Source: Arachis hypogaea
Taxonomy: Eukaryota; Streptophyta; Magnoliopsida; Fabales; Fabaceae
Assembly (NCBI RefSeq): GCF_003086295.3
Contig: NC_092052.1
Coordinates: 72,766,910 to 72,830,909, forward strand
Length of the DNA: 64,000 bases
Direction of reading: 5' to 3'
In this document: piece by piece, positions 46,439 to 58,600 of the stretch
Layout of the letters: each line of letters starts with the position of its first letter
Position numbering within the stretch: position 1 is the stretch's first letter
The notes under the pieces: model-generated
What the model saw: the letters and a program-made list of their open reading frames with translations, nothing else
Database searches by the model: none
What the model was told of the DNA's origin: nothing
Program-made: the position numbers and the translations under genes

Positions 46439-47118
46439 GTGTGGCCATCATCGGGGTTAACTTCATACTGATCCATCATCGGATCCCAGATAGTAGAACC
46501 ATCATGACTTGCAACACTGTAGTCCATCACGTCAACATTCCGAACTTCAACTTTAGACCCTTCTTTACTCCCTTCAGGTGGCATATTTAGATCCACCATT
46601 GTCCTTCTGATAGTTTGTCTAACAGCTCCACTCACCGGACTATCGTCGACTGTATCTACAGATGATCCTCGACCACCCAACTCAAACGAGAAACACGAAT
46701 AATTCTAACAGATGAACATTTGTCCATCGGTTATGCCACGACCTTATAAGTCGTACATCCTCGTCGTCACGTAGACGATACCTAATTCAAAATAATAGAA
46801 ATATTTCTCACAATCGTGGTCTGATAAATATACTAGCAACAGAGAAAATACAACTGTAATATACCTTTTATCAAACAAACTATCATCTACTTTGGTCGGA
46901 TACCTGTAGTAAATTTTTTTCACCCGTTTTGTCTCTTGCTACCTGGCGGAATGCAATATCAAATTCTTCAACTCTTCTAAACTATTGACTTCCAGTGTCA
47001 TATAGGTAATTATCGGTTGTCCCGATCAAAAAATGATAGAACCTTCTTTGATAGAACCTTCTTTATCATACACTATTTCACCATCGTAATGAATGGATAA
47101 CAATGAATTTCTTGACAT
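46420..47118 (-). pseudogene. MULE transposase N-terminal fragment
   Basis: From ATG at 47116-47118 (MSRNSLLSIHYDGEIVYDKE) through pieces ATDN-like IGTTDNYLYD, EELKN and KIYYRYP, to the acidic region read at 46405-46680 (RTMVDLNMPPEGSKEGS, MDQYEVNPDDG). The opening 'Y..GEIVYD..G', then 'YYRYP', then 'MDLNMPPEG' matches the N-terminal part of MuDR-type transposases as I know them from legumes. The catalytic DDE part and MULE zinc finger are missing; the sequence stops at the junction with the plant-mobile-domain fragment. Confidence 0.65.
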
Positions 47119-47219
47119 TGTAGAGAAAAATGTCAAACAATGAGAATGAAAGTGGACATTAAAATTGTGGCTATCTAATCCGCTCTCCAACAGTCATGCT
47201 TTTATTTTGGAAACGTAAC

Positions 47220-47292
47220 ATAGAGTTCGCCGAAGGGGGTGGCGAACTCTATATAAATTATAGAGTTTGCCGGGGGTGCGGCGAACTTACCC
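47220..47292. repeat. two adjacent GTTCGCC hairpins near the MULE right end
   Basis: ATAGAGTTCGCC at 47220-47231 pairs perfectly with GGCGAACTCTAT at 47241-47252 across a 9-base loop. A second, less perfect copy (TAGAGTTTGCC...GGCGAACTTA) follows at 47261-47292. Together they look like a duplicated stem-loop about 30-90 bp inside the TIR. Confidence 0.75.
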
Positions 47293-47392
47293 TAATTACC
47301 AAAAAAATGTATTTTCGAAAATAAAGTTAAAATCTCTTGTTTTAGGAATTAATTATTTTTTATTTTATATTGGAAAAAATCTGATATAACAT

Positions 47393-47740
47393 TTATAGTT
47401 CAACTAGGAAACTAATATTTTGGTAATTAACATTAGCCAAAATTTTAAAAATTTAATTTTTGCTCTCATGTTCGCACTTTTTCTTCTCACCTTTCTTCTT
47501 CCGGCCAATACATACCTCACCCTCACCACTACTTGTTGTTGGCTACTTAAAAAAATTAAAATTAAAATATAAATTTTGAATTAAAAATTTTAATATTAAC
47601 ACAAAATTAATAATCTTCAAATTATTCAAAAGAACATCCAAAATCCTATATAAAAAAACATTAAAAAAATCAAATATTTATATTGGAACTTGTAAAACAA
47701 TAAAAAACTATGAACATAAATTTTTTTTATAATCGAACAT
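47393..47740. other. AT-rich DNA between MULE and solo LTR, no gene seen
   Basis: Simple AT-rich sequence with no supported ORF or repeat border except the flanking TSDs of its neighbours. Confidence 0.5.
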
Positions 47741-49247
47741 TGGTACACGAATCCCCACGCTCCATACAACCGAACTAGCAAGTGAACTGGGTCGTTCAAG
47801 TAATACCTGAGCGAGTCAGGGTCGATCCCACGAGGATTGTAGCTTGAATCAAGCTATGGTTGTCTCGCATGTCATAGTCAGACAGAATCAGAAGTTCGTT
47901 GATTGTATGTTGATTGATTAAATGTCATAAATTTTGAAAGGGGTAAAACCAATTGGATTAGCTATTAGGAATTATATGCTGGGAATAGAGTTGAGAGTTG
48001 GAGTTGCTTTGTCCTTCTGAATTAACTCTGGTATTACTGCTTCCTTTACTTTTGAGTGATATCTTCAATGGCAGGCTGTATGTGATTGACACTGATTTGA
48101 GCAACTGCCAATACTCCTCTAGATCTGAACCACAAGTTTAGTGCGGATCCATTCTGATTGAGGGTGAAGCTTCTGCAGTTTATTCTCCTTGATAATCCTA
48201 CTCAAAACGTCACAGAAAAGGTCGAATCTTCTGAATCGGAGGAATGCTGCACCTTTGGTTCTAGCCTCTACCATAGAGACCCTAATCTCCCCAGAAATCG
48301 GCTAAAATGATGTCTCAAGAAGTCCCCAACGAAGTCGTGGATTAGCCGTCTAAGAGACGTATATTCTAGCTGGTGGTTCATCATTGTCCGATGAAAGACG
48401 CACTCTGAACCCATATAGAATGTGAAAACCTTATGCCATTTCAACGCATTAATAGTGATGAAGAACGAATATACATCTTAGAAGTAATCAAACACGGATC
48501 AAAGAGAAACAATAATACTTTTATTAATTCATAGGACTCAGCACGGCTCCTCCCCTCAACTTAGGAGGTTTAGAAACTCATACTAAAAGTAAAAACAAAG
48601 TAAAATGAAAATAGAGCTGAATGGTGTATGATATGTTTGAATGATTATGTAAAATACACTTTAAATACTAAACAGATGACTAGTAAGGGTATAATAGTCT
48701 ATTTAGTGCTAAAATTCACTTCTGAGGCCCACTTGGTGTGTGTTTGGGCTGAGTTTTAATGAGATCCACATGCTATGAGGCTCCTTGGGCATGGAATGCC
48801 AGCTAGCGGGTCCTCTCTGGGCCTTTGGACACTGGGCTCTGCTCTTTGGGCGCTGGACACCTGGAAGGGGGCAGGAAGCTGACGTTGGATGCTAGTTTTG
48901 GGCCTTCTAATTCGAAGCAAAGTATAAACTATTATATATTGCTGGAAAGCTCTGGAAGTCAGCTTTTCATAGCCATTGAGAGTGCTCCATTTGAACATAT
49001 GTAGCTCTAGAAAAGCTCTTCTGAATGCAAGCAGGTCAGATTTGGACAGCATCTGCAGTGCTTTCTTTGTCTCTGAATCAGACTTCTGCTCCAGCTCCTC
49101 AATTTCAGCCAGAAAATATCTAAAATTGTACAAAAGCACAAAAACTCATAGTAGAATCCAAAAATGTGATTTTAACACTAAAACCTATAAAAACCTAAAA
49201 CCTATATGAAAGTGATGCCAAAAAGCGTATAAAATATCCGCTCATCA
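47741..49247 (-). mobile_element. Athila-type solo LTR with TSD
   Basis: 1507 bp, TGATGAGCGGATATTTTATA at 49247 and ...TGTACCA at 47741 on the minus strand, flanked by a perfect 5 bp repeat AACAT (47736-47740 and 49248-49252). No internal region, PBS or PPT on either side, so it is a solo LTR left by LTR-LTR recombination. It belongs to a different subfamily from LTRs a-c: its GC-rich block (48780-48900) has GGGCGCTGGACACC-like sequence in place of GGCGTTTAACGCC. It is close to the LTR at 53475-55050. Confidence 0.95.
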
Positions 49248-49344
49248 AACATCCAAAATTCTAAATAATGAAATATTTAAAACTACCCAAAATAATTGAT
49301 CATCAATAACTCCAATATAATATACAACATATATGAACTAATTT

Positions 49345-49529
49345 GGGTTGGCTGAATAGTCATCTCACTCGTTTATTTAAGCAAGCATCGGGAGTTCCAA
49401 ATTTTGAATCCCGCCTTGTCTATGCAGCAACCCATTAATCAGTAACAAATTCTTAAATAGGGCTCGGATTCGTGACAGATTAATTCTTAGCCTATCGAAT
49501 TGAGAGATACCGTGAGTAACAAAAAAAAA
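49345..49529 (+). mobile_element. tRNA-derived SINE
   Basis: About 185 bp. An A-box match TGGCTGAATAG at about 49349 fits TRGYNNARNNG. A degenerate B-box follows (GAGTTC, 8 extra bases, GAATCCC at about 49393-49414), then a tRNA-unrelated part (CAGCAACCCATTAATCAG), ending in an A-rich tail after GATACCGTGAGTAAC. The layout fits legume tRNA-type SINEs. I could not define a clean TSD. Not a functional tRNA: no acceptor stem or CCA logic. Confidence 0.72.
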
Positions 49530-49889
49530 TACAGAACATGTTCGAGAGCAATGCAAATATGGTCTCACAAATTTGCCGAAGGGATCCTTCAAATTTATCA
49601 AGCTCGGTGGCCATGATAAGTGCCTTAACCCATATATCCCCGTCATCTTTGCTACTTCACTAGTGGATCCAATTGTTGTATCAACATCATGATCAAATTT
49701 GATGGCACAACCACTTATCTAGAGGAATAAGCATTAGACTAACAGACTTGAATTAGTTCACCAGCTTGACAAGGGCCAAATTTGGAGCTCCAGCGGTGGG
49801 CCGGTGGCAATGGCCAATGGCTAAGGTAGACGACAATGATGGCTAGTTACTGATAATAATGTAGGACTTAATGCATGACGACAATTGTT
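49530..49889. other. unassigned sequence, no gene seen
   Basis: Mixed-composition DNA between the SINE and an old LTR. A minus-strand open frame of 89 codons spans 49377-49646 but overlaps the SINE and resembles nothing I know. No border signals found. Confidence 0.4.
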
Positions 49890-51397
49890 GTAAACCCTCA
49901 AAATTTTGAGAATTTAACTGAGTTATGAAGGATTAATTTCCATAAGAATTTAACTCAATGGCTAGTTATCTCACAAGTAATACTACGGTGAGTGGGTATC
50001 ATTTCTACAAGAACTAAAGGATTGAGCAAAACAGTGTTTAGTTGAACTTCTAATTAGATTGATGAAACTTTTTGTAGGAAATAGGAACTGGACGTAATAG
50101 TGATGCATGCAAAGCTTATGAATGAGAGAAACAGATAATGGATGGAGATGGTAAGATTTCAAAGATGTTTGGTTTTTAGACAAAGAAATAATCATGTTGA
50201 TTACCTTGATTTATGCAAAGATATTTTTATGACAAATCATGTATAATCAAACCACAATCCATTGACAATTCAATTTCTCTTTATACCACCTAATCGCCAA
50301 TTCCTTGCTCAATTAGTTGGCAAGAAGAGGTTAAACACAGTTCTAATTTAAAGTCACATAGTTTTCAAAGCTATTCCTAGTCAATTGGAAAGTTATGAGA
50401 ATAAGTTTCAAGTAACCCCAATAGTAGCTTTCCTAAGATAATAAAGGAATCCAAGACAGATTTATAATATTTTCTAATACTTCTAATAATTAAGAATAAA
50501 AATAAAACTCAATTTTTGGAGAAGTATCAATGTATTAATCAAAATAAAAGAAACAATCAATTACCAATCCGTAAAACTAAATAGAACCCCTAACCCTACC
50601 AAAGAAGAATTAGTGACTCATGGAGGAAAAAAAATAAAAGACGAAATATGCTAATAAATGTTAGATGCCGGATGATCGCTCATCTCTAACTTATTTATAC
50701 CTAAACTCTAACCTAAATTTCAAATGTAAACTAATCCTAATCTTATCTTATCTAGAAGGATAAGATATACCTAATAATATCTTAAACTTAAATAAGAACT
50801 AATCTTATCTTCTCTAACAATAACAAAAACAAACTGCATTCAAATCTTGAGTGTGCAGGCCGAATCAAATGGTCTTGATAGAATTACTGGGCCTTAGATT
50901 TCAGCATGGGCGTTGAGCGCTAGGTGTTGGCATTGGGTGCTCACTCCTTTAAGCTTCTTGGGTGCTTAGCAATAGCATCTAGCACTAGGAACCAGGGCTT
51001 TGTTGTGTTTTTGAGCTTGAACATTGTGCGTTAGTCTTATTTTTCTTCGAAGGAGCTAGGTGCCAAGGTTGGGTTCTTGACGTTGAGTCCCTGGGACTGA
51101 AAAAGTCACTGGCGTTGGATGCCTCTTCTACTGGGCGCTGGGCTCCCATCCTAGTTTTCTTTCTGGGTACCTACTCGTTTAAGGTCCTTGGACGTTGGGT
51201 GCCCATGTATAGGTGCTAGGCATCCATCTCCCTGATTGTTTTCCTTCACCTAAATCCTTTAAATAATAATTATGAACACACAACAAGTCTAAAACAACTC
51301 CAAATGACATAGAATAGCAATGAAATCTCTAATTAAGCATAAGAAAACTACTAAAAAGATATGCAAAAATTCACTAAAGATGCCAAAGTATCTATCA
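49890..51397 (-). mobile_element. diverged Athila-type 3' LTR
   Basis: Read on the minus strand the LTR starts TGATAGATACTTTGGCATC at 51397. Just outside lies AAGTTTGGTGCTGTG, the same PPT-like border as 9086 and 18835. The lower end is not certain (somewhere near 49.9 kb). It carries a degenerate GC-rich block at 50900-51230 (GCGTTGAGCGC, GGCGTTGGATGCC, GGGCGCTGGGCTCCC), the equivalent of the hairpin block in the other LTRs. This is an older family. Confidence 0.65.
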
Positions 51398-52417
51398 CAG
51401 CACCAAACTTAAAACTTTGCTTGTACCCAAATAAACAGAAGAATGTATAGAAGTTATCTTAGTGATAAGAATTGAAGATTTATTAAATAAAATCTATTCA
51501 GATATTAAGTTTATAGTGGAGTTATAATGATTTATGTTATTACATGTGGACTTGCATTATTCTCATGAATCTTGCAAACAATAAATATGAATTTTCAAAA
51601 ATCTAATCCGGATGATATTATAGGTATATTTTTTTATAGTTTCTCAACCTTGAAAGCAGCTTTCTGTTTTAAAATATTCATCACTTTTTCTTAATTTTGG
51701 GAAGATATTTGTACTTTAACTCTAAAATGTTGTCTTAAGACAAATCTTTAGTGTAGGTTTTCAATCGATACTCTCGAACCAGTTAGTTTAAGGTACCAGG
51801 TGATGAAGAACCCCACGAATTTACTTACCAAACCTCTCCTTGATACTACAACACCACAAGCAATAACTAGGAAAAATCTTTTGAATTTTATATATTCCAG
51901 ACAAGGTGTGTAGAGCCTCTGGACTCTAAATATTTTGTCTCAAGGTAACTCTTTAATATAGGTTTTCAATCAATACTCCCAACCCAATTGGCTCAAGGTA
52001 GCGGGTGATGAAGCACCTCTCGGATTTACTAAACCAAGCCTCTATTTGACACAACAACACCACAAGCACATAACTGGATCCTAGACATTGGTGCTCAGAG
52101 ACATAATATTTTTCTAGATTTTGTTCCCTAAATATTCTATCTTTCTCTTTCTGCAGGTTTTGTACACATTAGCCAATCATGTAATCACATTCTTTCACAT
52201 GACCCACCTTTTCTTATTTAATCTTTTATTTTTATTTTTCTTCAATTAATGTCACTCAGATGTTCTCTGACATACAAATTGCTAAAAAATAAGCACACAG
52301 AAATTAAACAAACTAAGGCTAAACAAAAAAGGAAAAACAGAAAAGGGAAATAGAAAACACAAAGAAAACGTTATGTAAAAGAAAAAATAACCACTAGAAC
52401 AATAAAGTTATCACTTT
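51398..52417 (-). other. non-coding 3' region of the diverged Athila-type element
   Basis: Counterpart of 9086-10170. It contains a degenerate direct repeat of about 202 bp (51731 and 51933), each copy with AGGTTTTCAATC.ATACTC, a GGTGATGAAG segment and CAACACCACAAGCA. No gene seen. Confidence 0.65.
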
Positions 52418-53010
52418 TCAATCCTCCTCATCATCGTTCTCTTCTTCCTCTTCTTCTTTGGCTAGGCTTTCTTTTGTTCTTCTCGTACTCCAAAGCTCTT
52501 GTCTCTCTTTTTCTTGTCTTCTCTTATTATAAACCTCCTCTTCTCGTCTCCTTTGCTCCTAGATTGGATTGATCATGGCAAATGGTGAAACATTTTGTGG
52601 GTCTGACATGTGAGCAGCATCATAAAAATAATGTAACCTTTGAGTTGTTTCCAATTGAAATTATTGGAATTCTCTATAGAACTGCTGTATGTAAATCTCT
52701 TGTGCTTGGATTTTGCTTGATCCTGCTTGAGGTTCAGGTGCAAGACGTGGAGGAGGTTATCTTCAGTCTCATCTCTTTGAGCTTTTCCATGGAGCCTTCT
52801 TCTTACTCTCTCCATCACTGCCATAGAGATTGACTGCTCTATTGGAATAGGGATGTCATGTTCAATGACACCCCCACAGATTCATAGAAACAGTAGATAA
52901 GGCTTGGAAATCCGAGTTTTATTCTTGTGTCCAAACTTTGAGCAATGTTGCATATATCTTCAGGGATAAGCCTTTCCATTCTAACTTTCTCTCCTGTCAT
53001 TTTTTAGTGG
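52418..53010 (-). pseudogene. third-ORF remnant of the diverged Athila-type element
   Basis: Minus-strand pieces near 52850-53005 read MTGEKVRMERLIPEDICNIA and KLGFPSLIYCFYESVGV. They align with the intact third ORF of element 2 (QLIPCEIYTIA, KLAYPSLISLLCKDAGV). The 3' end (52418-52560) is a highly charged tail, AKEEEEEENDDEED, before TGA at 52418-52420. Frameshifts and stops occur between. This supports the third ORF as a conserved part of these elements across families. Confidence 0.68.
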
Positions 53011-53199
53011 ATTAGTTGTAAGACCTTGTGTTTTTATAAAATTAAATAAAAAATTTATTTATGATTTATTATATTTAGATTTTGAATCTTATTTTATGAA
53101 TAAAAGAAAATTAGTTTAATTATCTCTAATATTAAATTAGAATATTTATTTGAAAATAAATTTTAAATTGATAATTAAATAGTATTTTTATAAATGTAT

Positions 53200-53474
53200 G
53201 GTTCATATGGCTCATATAGTTGTTGTATGGTGGATATAGGCTAGGATCATATATAAGTATTTAGTGGTATGGGGTTTGTGAGTATGGTGGTTGAAGGCTA
53301 TATTGAGGAGGGAGTTCATAGGCATATGGTGGTTGTGGTTGATAACCACAAGGAGATCCACCATAACCATTGGATTGGTATGCATTATGGGATGGATTAT
53401 GCTCATAGTATTCTAGAGGAGGTTGTTGCCATGAAGATTGTTCATATGATTGAGGCTCCTCCCACCTTTGATTT
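53200..53474 (-). pseudogene. gag C-terminal Tyr/Pro/Gln-rich fragment
   Basis: An open minus-strand stretch reading NQRWEEPQSYEQSSWQQPP, EYYEHNPSHNAYQSNGYGG and GYQPQPPYAYELPPQYS, then TAA. Low-complexity tails of this kind close the gag of some Athila-type elements. Pol should lie between this and the third ORF but is absent; only about 190 bp of AT-rich filler (53011-53199) remains. It is cut on the right by the LTR at 53475. Confidence 0.6.
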
Positions 53475-55050
53475 TGTTGAGCGGATATTTTATATGCTTT
53501 TTGACATCATTTTCATATAGTTTTTTGTAGTTTTTATTTAGTTTTTATTAAGTTTTTATAGGTTTTAGTGTTAAATTCACATTTTTAGATTCTACTATGA
53601 GTTTTTGTATTTTTATACAATTTCAGGTATTTTTTGGCTGAAATTGAGGAGTTGGAGCAAAAGTCTGATTTAGAGATAGATAAAGCACTCCAGATGTTGT
53701 CCAGATCTGACCTACCTGCATTCGGAAGAGCTTTTCTGGAGCTACAGAAGTCCAAATGAAGCGCTCTCAATGGCTATGGAAAGCTGATTTCCAGAGCTTT
53801 CAATAATATATAATGGTTCATACTTTGCTTTGGATTAGAAGGCCCAAAACTAGCGTCCAATGCCAGCTTCCTGCCCCCTTCCAAGTGTCCAGCGTCCAAA
53901 AGAGTAGAGACCAATATACAAACGCCCAAAGAGGACCTCCTAGCTGGTGTTCCACACCCAGAGACCTCATAGAACGTGGATCTCATCAAAACTCAGCCCA
54001 AATACTCACCAAGTGGGTCCCAAAAGTGAATTTTAGCACTAGAATAGACTGTTTTACCCTTACTAGTCATCTGTTTAGTATTTAAAGTGTATTTTACATG
54101 ATCATTCGAACAACATCCAGAACTTTATGCTATTTTCAAATTTTACATTGTATTCTCACTTCAGTATGAGTTTCTATACCTCCTAGGTTGAGGGGAGGAG
54201 CCCTGCTGATTTCTATGAATTGATAAAAGTACTACTGTTTCTCTTCGATCTGTCTTTGAATAATTCTAAGATGTATATTCGTACTTCATCATGGTGAATA
54301 GGATGATCTAACCAATTAGCTCTGTTCATCACCTTAAGACGAACGTGCCTGGCAAACACCCGCACCTACTTGGGTCAGAATGCGTCTTTCACCGGACAAG
54401 GACGACCAACAGCTTGAATATACATCTCTCAGATGGCTAATCCACGACTTCGTTGGGGACTTCTCGAGACATCAGCTCAGCCAATTTTCCGGGGAGATTA
54501 GGGTCTCTGTGGTAGAGGCTAGAATTTATAGATGCAGTATTCTCTGATCCGGAAGATCCGACCTTGCCTGTGGCGTTTTGAGTAGGATCATAAAAGAAAA
54601 TGGATTGTACGCGCTTCACCCTCAAGTAGAGATGGATTCACACTAAACCTGGGGTTCAGATCCGGAGGAGTATTGGCAGCTGCTCAAACCAGTGTCAATT
54701 ACATACATCCTGCCATTAAAGAAATCACTCACAAGCAAGGAGAGCAGTAGTACCAAAGTTAATTTAGAAGGACAAAGCAACCCCAAACTCTCAACTCAAT
54801 TCCTATTATTTAATCCAATTGGTTTTACCCCTTTCGCACGTTACTCTTACAACTCTATATATGACATATAATCATTCAAAGTTTACCCAACAACCTTCTG
54901 ATTCTGCCTGACTAAGACCTGCAAGATAACCATTACTTGCTTCAAACCACAATCCTCGTGGGATCGACCCTAACTCACTTAGGTATTAGTTGGACGACCC
55001 AGTGCACTTGCTGGTACAACAGCACGAAGGTGTGGAAATTCGTGCTACCA
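53475..55050 (+). mobile_element. Athila-type 5' LTR on the plus strand
   Basis: 1576 bp from TGTTGAGCGGATATTTTATA (family TGATGAGCGG) to ATTCGTGCTACCA. It ends next to a PBS, so it is a 5' LTR. The sequence is the same subfamily as the solo LTR at 47741-49247 in the opposite orientation. It inserted into the gag remnant at 53474 after GATTT. Its 3' partner lies outside the window. Confidence 0.9.
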
Positions 55051-55681
55051 AGTTTTTGGCACCGTTGTCGGCAATTGTTGAGTTTCGACAAACTGACGGA
55101 TTGTCTTGCTCCTTAGATCAGGTAATTTATTTTATTTTATTTTATTTAAGTCTTTTATGTTGTTTTCTTCTTCTTCAATTGTCAAAAAATTCTAAAAACT
55201 TTTTCAAAAATATTTTTTCTTTCTTTGTTTAATTTTTGTTCTTGATTTGAGTCTTTGTTTGTGTTCGTGTTGAGTCTTTTATTTTTATTTTTCTTTTTCT
55301 ATTTTTTTTGAAAATTCTAAAAAGCTTTTCAAAAATATTTTTATTTTCTGTGTTCAATTGGTTAGAGCGTTGTACTTATGTTCTTGGTAATTTGTGTTCC
55401 TTTGAGTCTTTCTTTCTAAAAACATTTCAAAAATAATTTTTCTTTATTTAAATCTTGTATCAAGTTCTTAAGTTTGGTGTCTTCTTGCTATTTTTCTTCT
55501 GTTTTTCGAAAATATAGGTTTGGTTTTCTAAAAATTTTAAGTTTGCTGTTCGTTTCATGTTCTTGTGTTCTTTGAGTCTTTAAATTTTGTTCTTTGTGTT
55601 CTTGTGAGTCTTCAAAGTGTTCTTGAGTCTTGTTTCTATTTTTATCTTAAAACTTTTAAGTTTAGTGTCCCCTTGTGTTTT
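55051..55681 (+). mobile_element. PBS and leader of the plus-strand Athila-type element
   Basis: AGTTTTTGGCACCGTTGTCG follows the LTR directly. The PBS core is at 55057-55073 (TGGCACCGTTGTCGGCA, two to three mismatches to the Athila tRNA-Asp site). Then comes a T-rich leader with TTTAAGTTTGGTGTC-type blocks, complementary in style to 17000-17560. No gag start is reached before the next element begins at 55682. Confidence 0.8.
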
Positions 55682-58600
55682 TGTAACACCCTAACTACCA
55701 AAGCTCACGCTTCCGGCTGCGCGACTCTGATAGCTCGGACATTACGACGACACTTATATTATTTAATACTAAAATATGAGCATGTTTAAAACTTTAAACT
55801 GCAATACCGTTCCCAAAAATACTTTCGTTATACAACGTACATCCATACATACCATACAACTTACAGAAACTCATAAAGAGTACATCCATATATATACATA
55901 CATATATATAAATAATATTACAGACATTAACCAATACGATCCCTATCCCTCTGACAAAATATATCCAGTTGAAGGCGAGGGTACAATAAATAATAATCTA
56001 AAGCAACACAGAGCATTTCCACAACAATTAAATAAACTCTTCGTGACTTCTGCATCCATATCCTGAAAGGGGAAAAATGTAGGGGGTGAGAACATCATCC
56101 TCGAAAGGGTTCTCAGTAGATGGTTTTTGGGAATTACTGTAATAGGATACGTGAAGATAAACCGTACCAGTGATTAATAACTGACTTATGCCTCTTTTCA
56201 AAAATAACGGTTTACAGTAAAAGAGAAAATCTGAAATCCTTTTCTGAAAGAGGAAATTGTTCATTTAAAACAATATTTCGAAAGCCTTTCAAAAGGTTTA
56301 TCTATGCTAAACCAAAAATAGCCTTTCATATTATTCCAAATCAGAAACACAAAACCGAAACCAACCATCGGTCCATCTCATTTCAACCACGGCCCTAGGC
56401 CCAAATAATCCAACAACAACCAATCACCACAATCCAACAGAGTCCCAGTTGCAAACACAGATAGGAGGTTCAAGCACAAACAAACAGTTACAGCAAGTAG
56501 AGCAAGTAGCAGATAATCTCAAATAGTCACAAAGGCAAACCAAGTACAATATGCACACCCAAACAATGTCACATAAATGCATATGATGCATGCCTGTTCC
56601 TAGTGGCTGATGATATCATTTGTCGGTTATAGAGCCAACCTGACAAGTCCTAGTAGCTAACCATTGGACTGTCCCTCTGTCCTGTCTCCCCAACTCGAGT
56701 TATACACAATATAAACTTGATCATAATCATGATCCATATCCATCACCCTCACTGATGAATATTTATGGCGGTGAGCTCATCCGGGACTTTCACCGTGCCC
56801 GGCCACTCGAGTTTCAATCTGGAGCATGTGGTGGCTAGCCACTACTTTCTCCCAGGGAAACTCTTATCTCCGATAGTGGAAGTGTAACATTCACATTTAT
56901 CAATGATTCAGCATATACATGCATTCAATCTCATCCGTGGATCAACATCCATCTCAGCCATCCGGCTCACGGTTCAGTCCAGAACCAGCCAATATTCATA
57001 TCATACACAGCCATTTCGGCTCACGGTTCAATCCAGAACCAACCAATATTTATAATCAATCACAGCCATTCCGACTCACAACAAAACAGCACTTCCACAT
57101 TCAACATCATCAATTCATAAAATCGGCATTTAAGCCATAAATCACTTTTTCCCAAATTATTTCACTTTGAAATCAAGTTTCAACTCTTTTCAGCCTTGGC
57201 TTTAAAGATCTCATTTCTCAAATCATCTCAGGCTCATAAGCCACTTTTACTCAAGGTAAATTCCCATTTTAAAACCATGCCACTCTCGGCATCCTCTTTT
57301 CAAAACTTCCATAACCATGGTAAGTTAAAGATTCATTTTGAAACATTCAAAATCATCCATCCAACAATGGGATTTTATAACAAAGTTTCTCAGCAGAGTC
57401 CCAACTCTTTAGGGGAAATTAATATAACTCATTTTCTCAAATTCACTTAAAATCATTAAAACATTGGCTTCCTGATTTGAGTAACAAAATATGATCTAAG
57501 CCATACAGAGTCATAAAGTCAATTACTCTTTTCAAATCCGTTTCCTTTACTTAAACAAAAATCAGCTCAACCACATGAGGAAATTCTAAAGCGTTTCAAC
57601 TGCTCAGAAATTGTTTTAGTCTTACAAAAATTCAGAACTCAAGGAGTTACTTAAAACCTTTCCCAAAACACTTTAAAATGAGACTTGTCAATAGACGCTC
57701 GGGTTCTTTCAAAGCCATTGAAACTTCTTTAATTAAAACCCCCAAGTCAAATCCAAAGGCATAAACCCTTTTCACATTCAAGCAGCCTTAAAGCATAAGT
57801 TTCATTTAAATAACTTGTTCACAAGGGAAATGTAATACTTTGCTTAAGAAATAAGACTAAATCACAATTTCCTTTGTAATAATTTATTTCAAAAGCATAA
57901 GTCACCCCTTTCTTAATAATTCAGATAAAATAGTAGAAGCCACTAACTCGTAAGTTTCCAAATAACGTTTCAGTAAAGTCCTGGATTCTACCGGAATTTT
58001 GACAGCACCTCCCCTAAAACTTGGACTTTGCCACCCGGTTCGGGTCCCAACAAAACAGTCCACAATCCTTTTCAACAGCCCAACATCCAAAATCAGTTCA
58101 AGGCGAGCCAAAATTCAACAGTCCTCTCAATTCCTTTTTTCAAGAAAACCTTTTCAAAAATCAAATCATTATCATCCGAATAAACTCATTTCTAAAGTTT
58201 CAAAGAAACGGCTCAGTAACAATCATTTATCAATAACCATATCATTTAAAGCAAGCCAGGCTGAATTTAAGAGTGTATTCTCTTTTTCACATTCTCAACA
58301 AAATAAACTCAACTCAAACCAATTTCCAACAGATTAAACTCGATCTCAAAGCTTTAAAAGAATCAACTTCAAAAGCATTTCGTTTCATAAAACCACACAA
58401 CAATTCAGCCAAAAAAACATCCATAATCACTCAAGACAATCAAATAGTACATAAGGCTGCTACAACCACCAAATACACATTGTCTCATATCAGTATCCAT
58501 ATATAATAATTCCAATATAAAATATAGTTTTTGGAAAGCGCCCCTACCTCAAAACGCAAATCCATAACCCAAACGTCTCACGGAGTCCCTTTCGCCTCAA

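Larger units (their letters stand above)
44952..47382. mobile_element. Mutator-like element with TIRs and 10 bp TSD
   Basis: 2431 bp. The left TIR (44952 to about 45016) and reversed right TIR (47382 to about 47320) match over about 60 bp, sharing AATATAAAATAAAA and TAATTAATTCCTAAAACAAG. A 10 bp direct repeat GATATAACAT flanks it (44942-44951 and 47383-47392), the size expected for MULEs. Inside are convergent pseudogene fragments: a plant mobile domain gene (+) and a MULE transposase N-terminus (-). Degenerate TTAGTTAGA-type repeats fill about 45190-45520. Confidence 0.88.

Noticed and set aside
49345..49415. tRNA gene
   Set aside because: A-box and B-box-like motifs are present but the B-box is split, no cloverleaf forms, and the sequence continues into a SINE body and A-rich tail.
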